Shown piece by piece: positions 17,457 to 27,479 of a stretch of DNA of 64,000 bases (positions are counted from its first letter, which is position 1; every line of letters starts with the position of its first letter). The DNA is taken from the NCBI GenBank assembly GCA_949825045.1, contig OX463818.1, positions 33,372,906 through 33,436,905 of the forward strand. The letters are read 5' to 3'. Source of the DNA: Argyresthia goedartella. Lineage: Eukaryota > Arthropoda > Insecta > Lepidoptera > Argyresthiidae. The notes beneath the pieces are model-generated. The model saw only the letters and a list, made by a program, of their open reading frames with translations. It was not told the origin of the DNA and did no database searches. The translations under genes were made by a program, and so were the position numbers.

Positions 17457-20400
17457 TTAAAATATAGTGGAATAATGTCCCCAGGGCAATGTTTTAAAAC
17501 TTCCATTTAATATCTGTCTTTTATCATCATTTGCATTTAAAACAACCTTATTTACTTTTTGTGTATAGACACAGTGATTTTTAGATCGTATAAAATACAT
17601 TGAATCTTTAAATTCTATGTTTTTAAATAAAGCATCCTTATATTTATTAATATCCAATTTTTTTACAACACATTTTTTCACACCCTTGGCTTTCTTAACT
17701 GAACAGTTTTTATTTGTCTCTATACAATACAACTTGGCTCTTAAGCCCACAAATTCTGAAATAACATCCCCACTCATCTCATCTTTAAAATATCCTGGAA
17801 TTTGTTTATTTAAACATGGCATATTGTACACATTGTCACACTTAAAATTACTAGTATCAAAATATTTAACATGTTTTTTCATGTCTTCATAAATATCCTC
17901 TGTATTTATAAGATACAGAAGGCTATCTGTATCTGTGTAACATAGTTGGATGTTCTTGTCATAAATTTTTTTCATTACTGAGTAATGAAAATTATATAAA
18001 TGTGTTTTTGCTAGATCTAATATACTAAAACCTACATAAATTGGTTTATCCAGAATGACTTTTGAGGGCTCCATCTGTATGACTACCAAATCTTTTGAAA
18101 TAATGGCCAAATTTTTAAAATTAGGAGCGCTTATATATTTTTCAGCACCAATATATTTGTTTGTTTTATTTGATGAATCAGACCAAATGTTTATCAGTTT
18201 CACATCTACCTGCTTTCTCTTATTCTCTATAGTCTTACCAAAAATTGAGTTATTTTGTTTCTTGAAAAAATTTTTTTCGAATTCAGACTTTGCGTTTTGT
18301 CTTAGAGTTGTATTGAGAGTTATATAAGGTTCTAAAAATGCTCTTTGATCAAATGAAAGAACTCTATGAATTTTAAGTAATTGTAAGCCATGTTCTAAGC
18401 ATTTTTGTAAATGTACATAATGAATCACATACTTATATTTATCAAATAAATTGGATACTAATTTTATATTTTTACCAAGGGGAAATGGAACCTTTAATTG
18501 TTCTGCAGCAAACGGTAGATCTGCATGATTGTCATGAATTTCAGAAGGATAATGTAAATCTACTTCAAGAATGAAACCTGTATCACTATGAGAACTTATC
18601 GTCATGACATTAAAATTGATCAATTCATTTTCTTTTAAAAATCTAAAATTTCCGGTGGGTAATTTTGACATCATCACATATCCATATAAATTAACACAGT
18701 CAAAATACATTAAATAATTTGAAGATATGTTAGGTTTATAATCGGATAAATATTTATTATTCGCTTTTGCATACCGTCGTGAGCATTGAGCTAAACCCCC
18801 TCTGATACCTTTTTCAAACATTTGATAGATTTCAACATCTGATATTAAGTCTAACTCAACACCTGTATAAAGCTGCATAGCATCCCAACTTAAAGATGGT
18901 GAAGAAACATAGTGACAAGGGTCTAGATTGTAATGATTAAGACTCATAAATCTAAATTTTTCAAATACGTCAGAAAGTAATAAAACATCACATTTCAAGT
19001 AAAAATCTGTATAGTCTCCAAGAGTTTTCATTCCAAATGTTTCCCAAACATTCATAGCATGATTATAATCATCATTGGTAATAATCTCAGAAGTGAGTTT
19101 GTTATAAAATTTGTTTCTGTCTGGTAATGTGGTCTCATTATATCTATCCCACGAATCTACATAGTCATAGCAAAAGACACCTTTTCTCCGAGCTAAATTA
19201 AACATCTTTTCATCTTCATAAAATGACTTTAAGTTAATGAAGTCTTCGGTTTCAAGTGTTTTAATGAGATTATCTAAACTTGAATCCAAAAAATTTAAAG
19301 AATCAACAAATTTCAGCTGAGCAGTATGTTGTCTGTCAAGTGGGATAAACTTTGTAAAGGAAATATATTTTTCTTTGTTTTTTGGTAATAGTTTAATGCG
19401 ACCACATATTTTAGATAGCTCTACAATAAATAGATGACAATCGTAACCAGAAAGGTTATGGAAAATTATTGGAATGAATGGACAAGTCTTACAATTTAAA
19501 TTGCATGAATTGTGTGCAGGTCCTCTAAATTTCCCAGTAAAGTGATCATGATCTAGAACTTTTGTATCTTCGAGAGAAAATGATTTTTTACATATATGAC
19601 AGTTAGTTGTATTTTCCACTCTTAATTTTTCTTCTTCTGTTAAGGGAGTCATTTCTCTTTGTACAGATAATATTTTATGTAAACGAAGCAAATCCTTGCA
19701 AATTGACTCACAAAACTTTTGAGAACAGTTGGAACCCCTGTAGGAAACATAATCATTTAACTCTGGATTAGACTTACAACAAATGAAATAACCGAAACAA
19801 GTTGCTTCGTGTACCTGCACATTCTCTACATGAGTGGATTTATGTTTATCTGAATACTCGCGGAGTAAACTCTCGAAGTCACCATATATCACTATTGGAA
19901 TCCTTTGTGTTCTTTCATAATTTGAAAAACCTGTTTTGCTGCCTTCCTCAGGAAGAACAGTCTGTATCCCTGCACAATTATGACTTGCTAACTTCTCTTC
20001 TGTACTAAAGTACATGAAGCATTCATCACAAAGATGAATTCGTGATTTGTGTTTCGTGAGTTGGTTGTGTAAGAGCTTTCCCATATCTTTAATTAAACAG
20101 AAATGATTTTTCGATTTACAACTGATAAATAACAAATTCACATGCTCAACACGTCTTCGCAAAGTTTTGTATAGAGGACCTGTTATACTACCATGTTCAT
20201 CTAATCCATAAATATTGACACTCACTCCCGTATTATGTCTTTCAAACCATTTAATACATTTAAAGCTGGGGGGAAATGACATTCCTGAAGTGTTAAAAAA
20301 GTTAGAGAAATGAGGGTAAGATGAAAGTCTATTGGGATTATTTTTTGCAGGATATAAATGTGCTACAATGCTCCACAAAAACAGTACTCATCATTATTTT

Positions 20401-20959
20401 TTATATTTAGACAAGACTTTGTGTTTTGAATACTTTTCGGAAGTGGTATGTACGATCCTGCTTTCAACGGACTAAATTTCGCAATGTTTATCTCCAAATG
20501 ACTTACTGACTCTATAGTCCACCCCGACTCTGCGTGTTCAAACTCTAAGCACTTCATTAGCAAAAGGTTTGATAAATCATGGTATAAAACGGAAATATCA
20601 GTACTTTGCAATACCATGGTATATTTTGTGTTAAATGATTTTAAAGATTGAGTGTTATCTTTAGGTAGATTATATGTAATAAAAAGTTCTATGTTTACTT
20701 TTAACGATCGATGTTTTCTTAGAAGGGTGCTTATAAGATTACTAACGGTAGAATAGTTATCTGACAAAAAAAAATCAGGTACAAGATATTCTTTTTCAGG
20801 ATTGACTCTATAACTGATTATTCTATTTCTAAACGCTGTTGCTATTATTTTAACATTGCTTAACTCAGTTCGTATCAAACAGTTAGATTTGTGAATGCTA
20901 CTTTTCTTGTGAGAAGATAATCGTGAGACATATGCTTGACATTCTTGACAATAAACCAT
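17457..20959 (-). CDS. Polinton protein-primed family B DNA polymerase (one frameshift)
   Basis: This enzyme replicates the element from its termini. The first frame (20363-20959, 198 codons) has an N-terminal C2H2-like YCQECQAYVSRLSSH. The second (17457-20378, 973 codons) carries a C2H2-like HLCDEC, a recombination-endonuclease-VII-like HNH patch (CHICKKSF, DHDHFTGKFRG, near 258-290), exonuclease motif HNLSGYDCH, motif A YFDCVNLYG near 559, motif B NSIFGKTIEN near 709 and motif C YTDTDS near 813. The frames differ by one base at an A5 run on the plus strand (20377-20381). All catalytic motifs are present, so the break is recent, an assembly error, or recoding. A CTACAG acceptor-like site sits just before the ATG. 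Confidence 0.93.
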
Positions 20960-21193
20960 TTTTATCTGTAGGTAAGAGAATTATCTATTTAATCAAATAC
21001 TGCTGTTGTAAAAGATTAGTAAAATATCAAATTATGTGAACGATGAAAAAATTATAACAATGACTTGTATTGATTACATGAATTTTTATGTTAATAAGTT
21101 GCTAAAAATATTAAGATTTAAAAAAACAAAGGATAAATGACAGACGGAGGCTGATTCTTACGCTTGCGATATTCGGATATCGACAGCTTTGCA
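20960..21193. other. Spacer between PolB and the three-exon gene
   Basis: This AT-rich 234-base region lies upstream of PolB. It contains a polypyrimidine tract and CTACAG six bases before the PolB ATG, so PolB mRNA may be spliced from an upstream leader. I find no clean TATA box or poly(A) signal. Confidence 0.4.
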
Positions 21194-22440
21194 TTACATA
21201 ATATTCAAAGGATAAATGACTGGTCTTACTCCCTTGAATTGCTCCTTACTATCAGTAACTACTTTTGAAATCGAATGCCATAGGGGAGCATCTCCATTTA
21301 CATTCGTTTTCATATGTATCAAAGCCAATTTACATCTGTCCCGATCTCCTAACTTGCTTCCCTCTAACTCACGGCTGTTGTACACCCGTAGCTCCACATA
21401 ATATTCGCCTCGACGTGAAGGATCGGACTGGAATGAACACCCCGAGCCGGTGCGACGTGAAAGAAAGTTCTTGAGCGCTGATGCACGAATCGGCTCTAGC
21501 TCATCCTGTAAAGATGTGAAATAGGCATTCGCTATTATTTAAAAAAAATATATTTTACATTGTCAATGTAATTTCACTAGTAAAATATGCATGTCAATCA
21601 ATTATTATTAGCAATTATTTTAAAACTGTGAGTTAAGTTGGATTAAGATAAGAGGAAATTGTTTTTACGAAACATTTTTGGTATATCTTTAATCAAAAGT
21701 TAATCAAAGTAATTACAAATAAAATTAGGGGTGGGGCTTGCGGTGCAGAAGTTGTGCGTCTGCCTACCATGCGAGGGATCGCGGATTCGAATCCCGGCTG
21801 GATAACTAAATAAAAAACAAACATCAGATCTTGAATGTTTACATGTTTGTGCTACAGATAAAAGTAAATAATGATTAAAAAATTAAAATAGACGAGCATA
21901 AAATATTATTCAAACAAGATGCTACATTTAGTTTAAAACATGAGAAATGGTTGTTTAAATAAAATAATATTAAAGCTTACCTCGGAATCTGGGAAGGTAG
22001 CAATTCTCTTCCGTTTCTTGGGCTGAGCACAAGGAATGGGCTCCTCATCCGACTCAGAACCGGCATCAGTTAGTGCTGGTGTTGGGATTGCCGCCGCTTT
22101 TTTCGCTTTAGGGGTTGAAGTTTTTTTCGCCTTCGCAGCAGGTTTTTTCTTCTGAACTTCGCTCCTGATCTCCTCGTCTACGTCAGAATCAAATGGGCTG
22201 GACCACCTAAAATATTAATAGAATGAAAAAAAAAAAAAAAAAAAAAAAAAAACGGTCTCGGTGGCACAGCGGTTGTACGTCTGCCTACCATGCTAGAGGT
22301 TTCGGATTCTAATTCCGTTGGGACAAAAAAACCTTCCTAGGTCTTAGAGATTAACATGTTTGTATTATCGCTGTTTCTGGTTCCCATGACACAAGGTATC
22401 CAAGTGCGGGATCCATAAGTGATAAAAAATCAAACTTACA
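21194..22440 (-). CDS. Three-exon Polinton gene for a 179-residue nuclear-signal protein
   Basis: The function is unknown. Exon 3 is 21505-21194 (acceptor TCTTTACAG, 103 codons plus TAA). Exon 2 is 22206-21981 (acceptor AATATTTTAG, donor GAG/GTAAGC, 75 codons). Exon 1 ends at 22440 with AT before donor GTAAGT, so the ATG forms only after splicing (AT plus G). Phases agree at both joins. The protein begins WSSPFDSDVDEE after Met, has a Lys/Ala-rich linker, an acidic GSESDEE patch, a nuclear signal PKKRKR at about 63-68, and a compact C-terminal domain (RRGEYYVELRVYN, KLALIHMKTN, GVRPVIYP). A TATA box lies at 22546-22553. Each intron contains a SINE-like insert. Confidence 0.6.
21729..21870 (+). 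repeat. tRNA-derived SINE fragment in intron 2
   Basis: A tRNA-like head carries a box-B-like GGATTCGAATCCC near 21781-21793, and the stretch GTGCGTCTGCCTACCATGCG is shared with the copy near 22270. A non-tRNA body follows. The cloverleaf is too degenerate to be a working tRNA. Confidence 0.6.
22226..22435 (+). repeat. A27 tract and tRNA-derived SINE in intron 1
   Basis: A run of 27 A at 22226-22252 is followed by a tRNA-like head (GGTCTCGGTGGCACAGCGG) and a degenerate box B (GGATTCTAATTCC). It shares its middle stretch with the copy at 21729. The A-run precedes rather than follows the head, so two insertions may abut. Confidence 0.55.
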
Positions 22441-22545
22441 TACTTATGTCTTCAGTTCTTCAGCAGCACTAATTCACAAAACACGAGCTCACTCGAAGAT
22501 ATCGACGCAAGTATTAGAAAAGCCGCTTTCATCTAGTTGCATCAA

Positions 22546-22553
22546 TATTTATA
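22546..22553 (-). promoter_or_regulatory. TATA box for the three-exon gene
   Basis: TATAAATA on the minus strand lies about 105 bases upstream of the exon 1 donor at 22440, leaving room for a start site near 22520 and an 80-base leader. Confidence 0.5.
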
Positions 22554-22987
22554 AGCTTTGATTTATAAAGGTGCATCAACATCGAACTTTCAATGGAAAA
22601 AATACTGTTAACCGGTGTAATAAAAAAAATTAAAAAAATCTAATGGCATAGGATTTTGAACCTTATACTTAGTATATTTCAAGTACTTATTATCAATTTT
22701 GTTTCCAACTATTAACAATCATTGTATGAACGCTGCCTTAGCTGACTGAATTTGGTCAATGGTTGTACTGGATAAGGACAAGTGTGTAATTAGAAACATA
22801 ATTTTTAAATGGTTATGAGATGTACCTTTAAATACATTGATGGGTTTATTGGCATCATTAAAAATATCGTCCACTCTAAACAAGCAGTGAAAATTTCAAT
22901 GTAAGCAGGGTTTTTAAGAGCATGGTTTTTGAGACAATTGTTTAGGATAACTGAATTATGTTGAGCTCTCAATGCAATGGATTCATA
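22554..22987. other. AT-rich Polinton spacer without visible gene
   Basis: I see no open frame of useful length, no tRNA and no clear repeat here. Confidence 0.5.
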
Positions 22988-23305
22988 CAGGGTGTTGATT
23001 TGTAAAGTTACACCCGACTCAGAGCCGATAGTTTACCATCTGAAAATTTTCCTGAAATTACCTAAAAGTGTGGATACACCCCCCCCAGTCACCGCGCCCG
23101 AGTGCTAATAGACTCTTCCCCGCGCCCTGAACCTCAATCCACCCAGTGCAACACTTTTTGGACGACATTTCTATGTTTTTTTAATATTTGTAAAATCAAA
23201 AAAATATTAATTTAATTTTTACTGAAAAAAAAAATTTATTTTTGCTTTAGTATCATGTATTTAACCACCTCTGAGCTCGGCGTAACTTTACAAATCAACA
23301 CCCTG
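22988..23305. mobile_element. 318-bp MITE with about 37-bp inverted ends and TA duplication
   Basis: The ends CAGGGTGTTGATTTGTAAAG and its inverted partner at 23269-23305 match over about 37 bases with a few differences. TA flanks both sides (22986-22987 and 23306-23307), as in Tc1/mariner-type elements. There is no coding capacity. Confidence 0.85.
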
Positions 23306-23407
23306 TATAAAGCGCATAGCGCCTTCCTTATTCGTGATAGCTCCTTATATGCATAAGTTTGTTATGATTATGACATGGAACACTTATAAGGAATATCTCT
23401 GTCGTAG

Positions 23408-23730
23408 GCATATCATCGAATTGGCCATATCACGATATGGCCAAACGTGAAATATCATAAATCGATTAAATCTTTTAGGGCACACACTGCGGTAGCTTAG
23501 GTGAAGACTAGAGGGAGTGAGCGCAGCGAAGCCCTCGAATAGTCTTCGTGTTAGTTTGACATGTATAACACAAAAAAAACATCATGCAGTGCTGAATAAC
23601 AATGCTTTTAAAAAGACATGTTTTCATTAAAACAGGTCATATCATGATATGGCAACCCATTTCATGATATGGTCAAGCCATTTCTGACCATATTGTGATA
23701 TGGCCAAATCGACGATATGGCTACGACATC
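23408..23730. repeat. Cluster of GATATGG palindromes
   Basis: At least seven copies of ATATGG or its complement occur, several as dyads. TTGGCCATATC and GATATGGCCAA at 23421-23444 pair perfectly around two bases, CATATCATGATATG lies near 23638-23652, and CCATATTGTGATATGG is near 23687. The motif is not periodic like a satellite. It could bind a dimeric protein. Confidence 0.65.
23503..23547. repeat. Short stem-loop with AGCG-rich loop
   Basis: GAAGACTA (23503-23510) pairs with TAGTCTTC (23540-23547), and GAGGG with CCCTC just inside. The loop GAGCGCAGCGAAG resembles the loop of the terminal hairpins. Confidence 0.5.
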
Positions 23731-24066
23731 TCTAAGTAAACAAATGCAGTGTGAATGAAATACGTCACAACCTTGTCATCAGAGTTCCAAGGGTCATCAT
23801 AATATGGATTCAGGTTTAAAACTTTAATTCTCCAGTATAAAATGAATCAAGTCCCACATCGCGCTATCAAAGTTTTTCATTCTTTTAGTATATAAGAAGT
23901 GTAAGATAAACTACAGTTAGACTGGTTCTGTGTGAGATGCTTTAGTTAAATTGGCCCGATTTACTACTGCTCTTATACATGTCCCATTGTCAACCATGCA
24001 AATTTGTCTCTTGAGGTGATTAGGGTTTGGGCAACCCGAAAGCAGCTTTAGACATAACCGCAAGGG

Positions 24067-24190
24067 AACAAGTACCACATACCAAGTGCCAAGTACCATA
24101 TGCCACATACCAGACCAACCTAAGTGTTGAGAGAGATGTCGCAACAAGTGCCACGTACCACGTACCACGTATCAAGTAAAGACATCTCTC
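24067..24190. repeat. Heptanucleotide (NNNNCCA) repeats near the right terminus
   Basis: A run of 7-base units such as AGTACCA, CATACCA, AGTGCCA and TATGCCA covers 24067-24116. A second run (CGTACCA) covers 24144-24177. The stretch from about 24127 is also bracketed by GAGAGATGTC and GACATCTCTC, which pair. Confidence 0.6.
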
Positions 24191-24302
24191 GAAACGCGAA
24201 GGTTTTGCTGCTATTTTTTATATCTTGAAATGAAAATTATTGATCACTTAGTGGACACAATTTTCATTATTTTATGTCTGTCAAGCAGACTAATTGTTAA
24301 CT

Positions 24303-24514
24303 GCATAGCGTACAATAAGATTTTGTAGCTCAGGTCGTCATCAGTCAATAGAAAAGAGGTGCAGTATGAATTAGACACACTTCAGAATAAACAGGTTGCC
24401 GTTTAAAACCTGCAGGGTAGGATAACATTGTGGGGTTTTGCAGCACAAACCGAGCGGAGCGAGCGAAGCGAGCGGCGCGAATTTGTGATGCAGAACCCCC
24501 AATGTTACCCTACT
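24303..24514 (-). repeat. Polinton right terminal inverted repeat
   Basis: This is the inverted partner of 9207-9460. The end reads CAATGTTACCCTACT. The same internal palindrome occupies 24417-24513. Differences from the left repeat are single substitutions plus small indels towards the inner end, which suggests an old but not ancient insertion. Confidence 0.93.
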
Positions 24515-24520
24515 CACAAG
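24515..24520. repeat. Polinton target site duplication, right copy
   Basis: CACAAG follows the terminal CCCTACT at 24514 and equals the left copy at 9201-9206. One copy is needed to continue the BEL2 reading frame. Confidence 0.93.
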
Positions 24521-26553
24521 TCATTGTTCACGAGTGATTTAGCCGTTACAGGACGAGAGATAATATCTGCGGGATTCTCCACGCCTTTGACATGACACCA
24601 ATGTTTCGCGGGAAGTTTTAATTGAAAATACATTTTTTCAATGTCTGCCGTCATAGCGACGGAGAACATACGCAAATTTATTAAAAGATCGAATATGTTA
24701 GTTTGTAAATTCGGACCTTTATAAAGTATATCATTTAGCGATTTTCCACTAGTAGTTTTACTACTCGCGTCATTAACTATTCGCGTTTTAGTAGTCGATT
24801 TATCGGGGCGATAAACGGCGTGGTGCGGGATGTAATAAGAGCGATCAGGGGGTGTCTCTTTGGCACTATCAACCTTAGTTAAATAACCTCGGTCGATGTA
24901 TTTTTGTATGGTGTCATTATAGTTTGAGCGTAAGTCCGGATTAGCGTCTAATTTTTTCTCTTGACTGAGAAGGCGGCGTTTCGCGATCGAATAGGAATTT
25001 CCTAATTGAGTAGGGTCCTCTTTAAAGGGCAGATGCACGGTATAACGCCCGGTGTCATCGTGTGAGTATGTCGACTGAAATATTTTTTCGCATATCTCAT
25101 CATCAGGACTTACATGTTTTTTATTTGGAACATTTTCAAGTTCCCAGAAACGTTCAGTGAGCATTTCTAGCGTTGGCGTTTGTTCTATAGAACAAAAGAA
25201 TTTTTTATTATTATTTGTATTGCGAACAGGAGGACGAATGTGCGCGGTCTGGGCCTTGCCCATAGCTAAGTATCCAAGAGTAGTTTCTACTGCGACTACC
25301 GAAGAGTGTGGAGAAGTAACCTTATTAGGTCCCAAGAGGAACGGGAAGAGCTCGTTTCCTATCAAACAGTCTACTTCACCCGGCATGTAGAAACTACAAT
25401 CGGCCATAGGTAAGTCATTGAGATGCGTAAGATATGAAGTGTCTAGCTCCGCGTTCGGTAATTGATCGGTGATCGAATCAATAACACGAGCTACTATATC
25501 ATACGAACACAAAGGATCGAACCGTGAATGAATTTTAAAAGTCGTGAGTCCATGCGACGAACTTTCGGTTTGACCGATTCCTTTGATCGTTGTTGAAGCG
25601 GGAGTAATTTTTAAGTTTAAGCGATCACAACAATTTTTCGAAATAAAATGACTCATAGAACCCGAATCGATAAATAAACGAATGTTGTGGCGTTTGTTTT
25701 CATTGTAAACATAAACCGAAGCGGTCGGCAAAAGAACCGTGCTATTATTTGCGGTAATATTACGAGAAGTCGTTACTGATAACGAAACGTTGTTTAAATT
25801 AGCGCGCGCATTCGCAACGTTCGAACTAGAAGCGCGTTCAAGCGTTTGCGGCGCTGGAATAGGATGCGTCGTCCAGCGAAACTCGGGCGGCGGCGGCGGC
25901 AGCGGAGTACCTAAAGCGCTCGGCGAGTGCGAGCGAGACAGCTCGTAACATTCGACGTTATCTACGGACGCGTGCATCGTGACAGGCGAAGCGTTTGGCG
26001 GGTGAGTAAAATTTATATTATTATTATGCAATAACGTGTGATGTTTTTGGCGGCAAATATTACAAGTGTGTAGTGACTGACACGTTGTAATATCGTGAAA
26101 GCCTAGACAATTTTTGCAAAAGTTGTATTTTGAAACGATATTATTACGTGAAAGCGGAGTTTCACTAAGAAAATACTGACACTTATATAGTGCGTGCGAA
26201 GGGTGAGAATTGCATAGCAAGCAATTCGATTGCGTGACTTGAAAGCGTGGTGCGTGAGTGTGTGCGGGAGCGTTTTTAGAGTGAGTGGTTTGCGAGTTTT
26301 GCGAGTAAGTTGGTTGCACGTTTTGAGTGTGAGTAGCATGCAAGTTTTGAGAGCGAGCTGAGTGTGCTTTTTGATTGCGAGTGAATGCGGGCGGTGCGAG
26401 TGGTGCGAGCGATTGCGAAGAGCGAAATTGTGGTGCGTAGTTTTGAGTAGCGTGAGTTTGCGGTGCGAGATATGCGTGCGTTTGCGATGAGTGAGATGGT
26501 TGCGAGTACAAGTCCGTTTCCTCGGTATTTACAAGAAAAGCGTGTGTTTGTTT
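24515..26553 (-). pseudogene. BEL2 zinc knuckles, protease and internally deleted RT/RNase H
   Basis: The frame opens just after the gag stop in the -1 phase. It has a Gln/Ser/His-rich N-terminal stretch, three Cys/His knuckles (CLLCNSHPSHALYKC, CKNCLGFHDITTC, CNICRQKHH), a protease with LFIDSGSMSHFI, and the start of RT (RIVNDASSKTTSGKSLNDIL, MTADIEKMYFQLKL). It then jumps directly to the end of RNase H (HVKGVENPADIISRP). Compared with BEL1 about 1.1 kb, roughly 365 codons including YxDD and most of RNase H, is missing without loss of frame. The Polinton cuts in at 24514, where the stop is created by the insertion. Confidence 0.9.
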
Positions 26554-26561
26554 ATTTTTAT

Positions 26562-27479
26562 TTATATTTTATAAGAATTTTGATTTTTATTTCCGTATGT
26601 GGGCGTGCGTAGTGTTTGTATTTTACTTTGTTCTTTTATGAACTGCGTGAGTTGCGAGAATGTGGGTATTTCTGTTGATGTGTGCGATTGCTCAAACAAA
26701 TTAACAGTTTCTTTATCAAGTTTGTTAAGAGCGATGTGAACAAATAAGAAATCAGACAAGTCGTCTATTTTTAATTTTTGCAGCGCAGCTTCTGCAGAAC
26801 AAAACTGTTCTAAGAATGCGTCCAGCGGTTGATTAGGTTTAAAATGTAACATCTGATCAATATAAAAGGAAGCTTGGATCCTAGAGTCTTGGTATTTTTC
26901 TAGCAAAGAGTTCCAAATAATCTTATAGTTACTCGCAGTGGGTGGAATCCCTGAGCAAACTGTTAAAGCCTTGCCCGTCAATTTACCTACTAGGTATTGA
27001 ACCTTTTCCGCGTCAGCTAAGTGTGAATTATCATGTATGAGACTTTTAAAGTTTTCGTGAAAGAGTGACCATTTACTAGGAGTGCCATCGAATGACATTA
27101 AACTAAGCGGAGGTAGTTTTTTATTTAACAGATCATGTTTATGTTCGCTTTTTGAAGCCTTTTCTTTGAGTTTATTTTCACAAACTTTAATTTTACAATA
27201 AAGATCATCAAAAGATTGAATAGCCGAGTAATCCGGTTTAGATTTCGGATTATTAATCAATTCAGCTGATACTAATTTATCAAGAGTTTCGATAAATTTA
27301 GTTCTAGTTTTTTCTAGCGATTGAACTTGCGTTAAGAAATTTAGTCTACATGTTTCATCGGAAACCTTTAGGCACAAATCGTATTTTTTTTGGGTAATTA
27401 TGAACAAACTTTCCTTTTTAGCGGTAAGACGAACAATTTCCATCATTATTTCTTCGTCATTATTTTGATTTCGCGTCAT
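26562..27479 (-). CDS. BEL2 Gag capsid region (DUF1759)
   Basis: This 305-residue protein would form the particle of the element. An N-terminal coiled-coil half (residues 1-120) precedes the conserved LPPLSLMSFDGTPSKWSLF at about 125 and the capsid-like region to about 285 (LLEKYQDSRIQASFYIDQML, FEQSHTSTEIPTFSQL). It has no zinc knuckles, which lie in the next frame in the -1 phase. The frame is intact from the ATG at 27477-27479. Confidence 0.88.
   Translation of the reverse strand: MTRNQNNDEEIMMEIVRLTAKKESLFIITQKKYDLCLKVSDETCRLNFLTQVQSLEKTRTKFIETLDKLVSAELINNPKSKPDYSAIQSFDDLYCKIKVCENKLKEKASKSEHKHDLLNKKLPPLSLMSFDGTPSKWSLFHENFKSLIHDNSHLADAEKVQYLVGKLTGKALTVCSGIPPTASNYKIIWNSLLEKYQDSRIQASFYIDQMLHFKPNQPLDAFLEQFCSAEAALQKLKIDDLSDFLFVHIALNKLDKETVNLFEQSHTSTEIPTFSQLTQFIKEQSKIQTLRTPTYGNKNQNSYKI

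Larger units (their letters stand above)
23306..24302. other. Right non-coding arm of the Polinton
   Basis: About 1 kb lies between the MITE and the right terminus. Apart from a GATATGG palindrome cluster, one short stem and 7-bp repeats, all listed separately, I see no gene. The longest frame here (23917-24168) is a by-product of the 7-bp repeats. Confidence 0.6.
9207..24514 (-). mobile_element. Complete Polinton/Maverick element, 15,308 bp
   Basis: The element has inverted termini starting 5'-AGTAGGGTAACATTG, a 6-bp target duplication and the diagnostic gene set. That set is protein-primed PolB, chromodomain integrase, adenain-like protease, FtsK/HerA-type ATPase, double-jelly-roll major capsid and penton. 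Polintons are virus-like (polintovirus/adintovirus relatives) and replicate with their own polymerase. The core proteins are open apart from one frameshift in PolB. It inserted into BEL2 within the segment between RNase H and integrase. Unusual points are ATGA gene overlaps, a slippery site before protease, two spliced nuclear-signal genes and hairpin-forming termini. Confidence 0.97.

Noticed and set aside
21729..21805. Possible tRNA gene in the Polinton
   Set aside because: Only box B is convincing. A second diverged copy near 22253 and a non-tRNA body indicate a SINE.
23917..24168. 83-codon Trp/His-rich frame
   Set aside because: It is produced by the 7-base repeats and has no other support.
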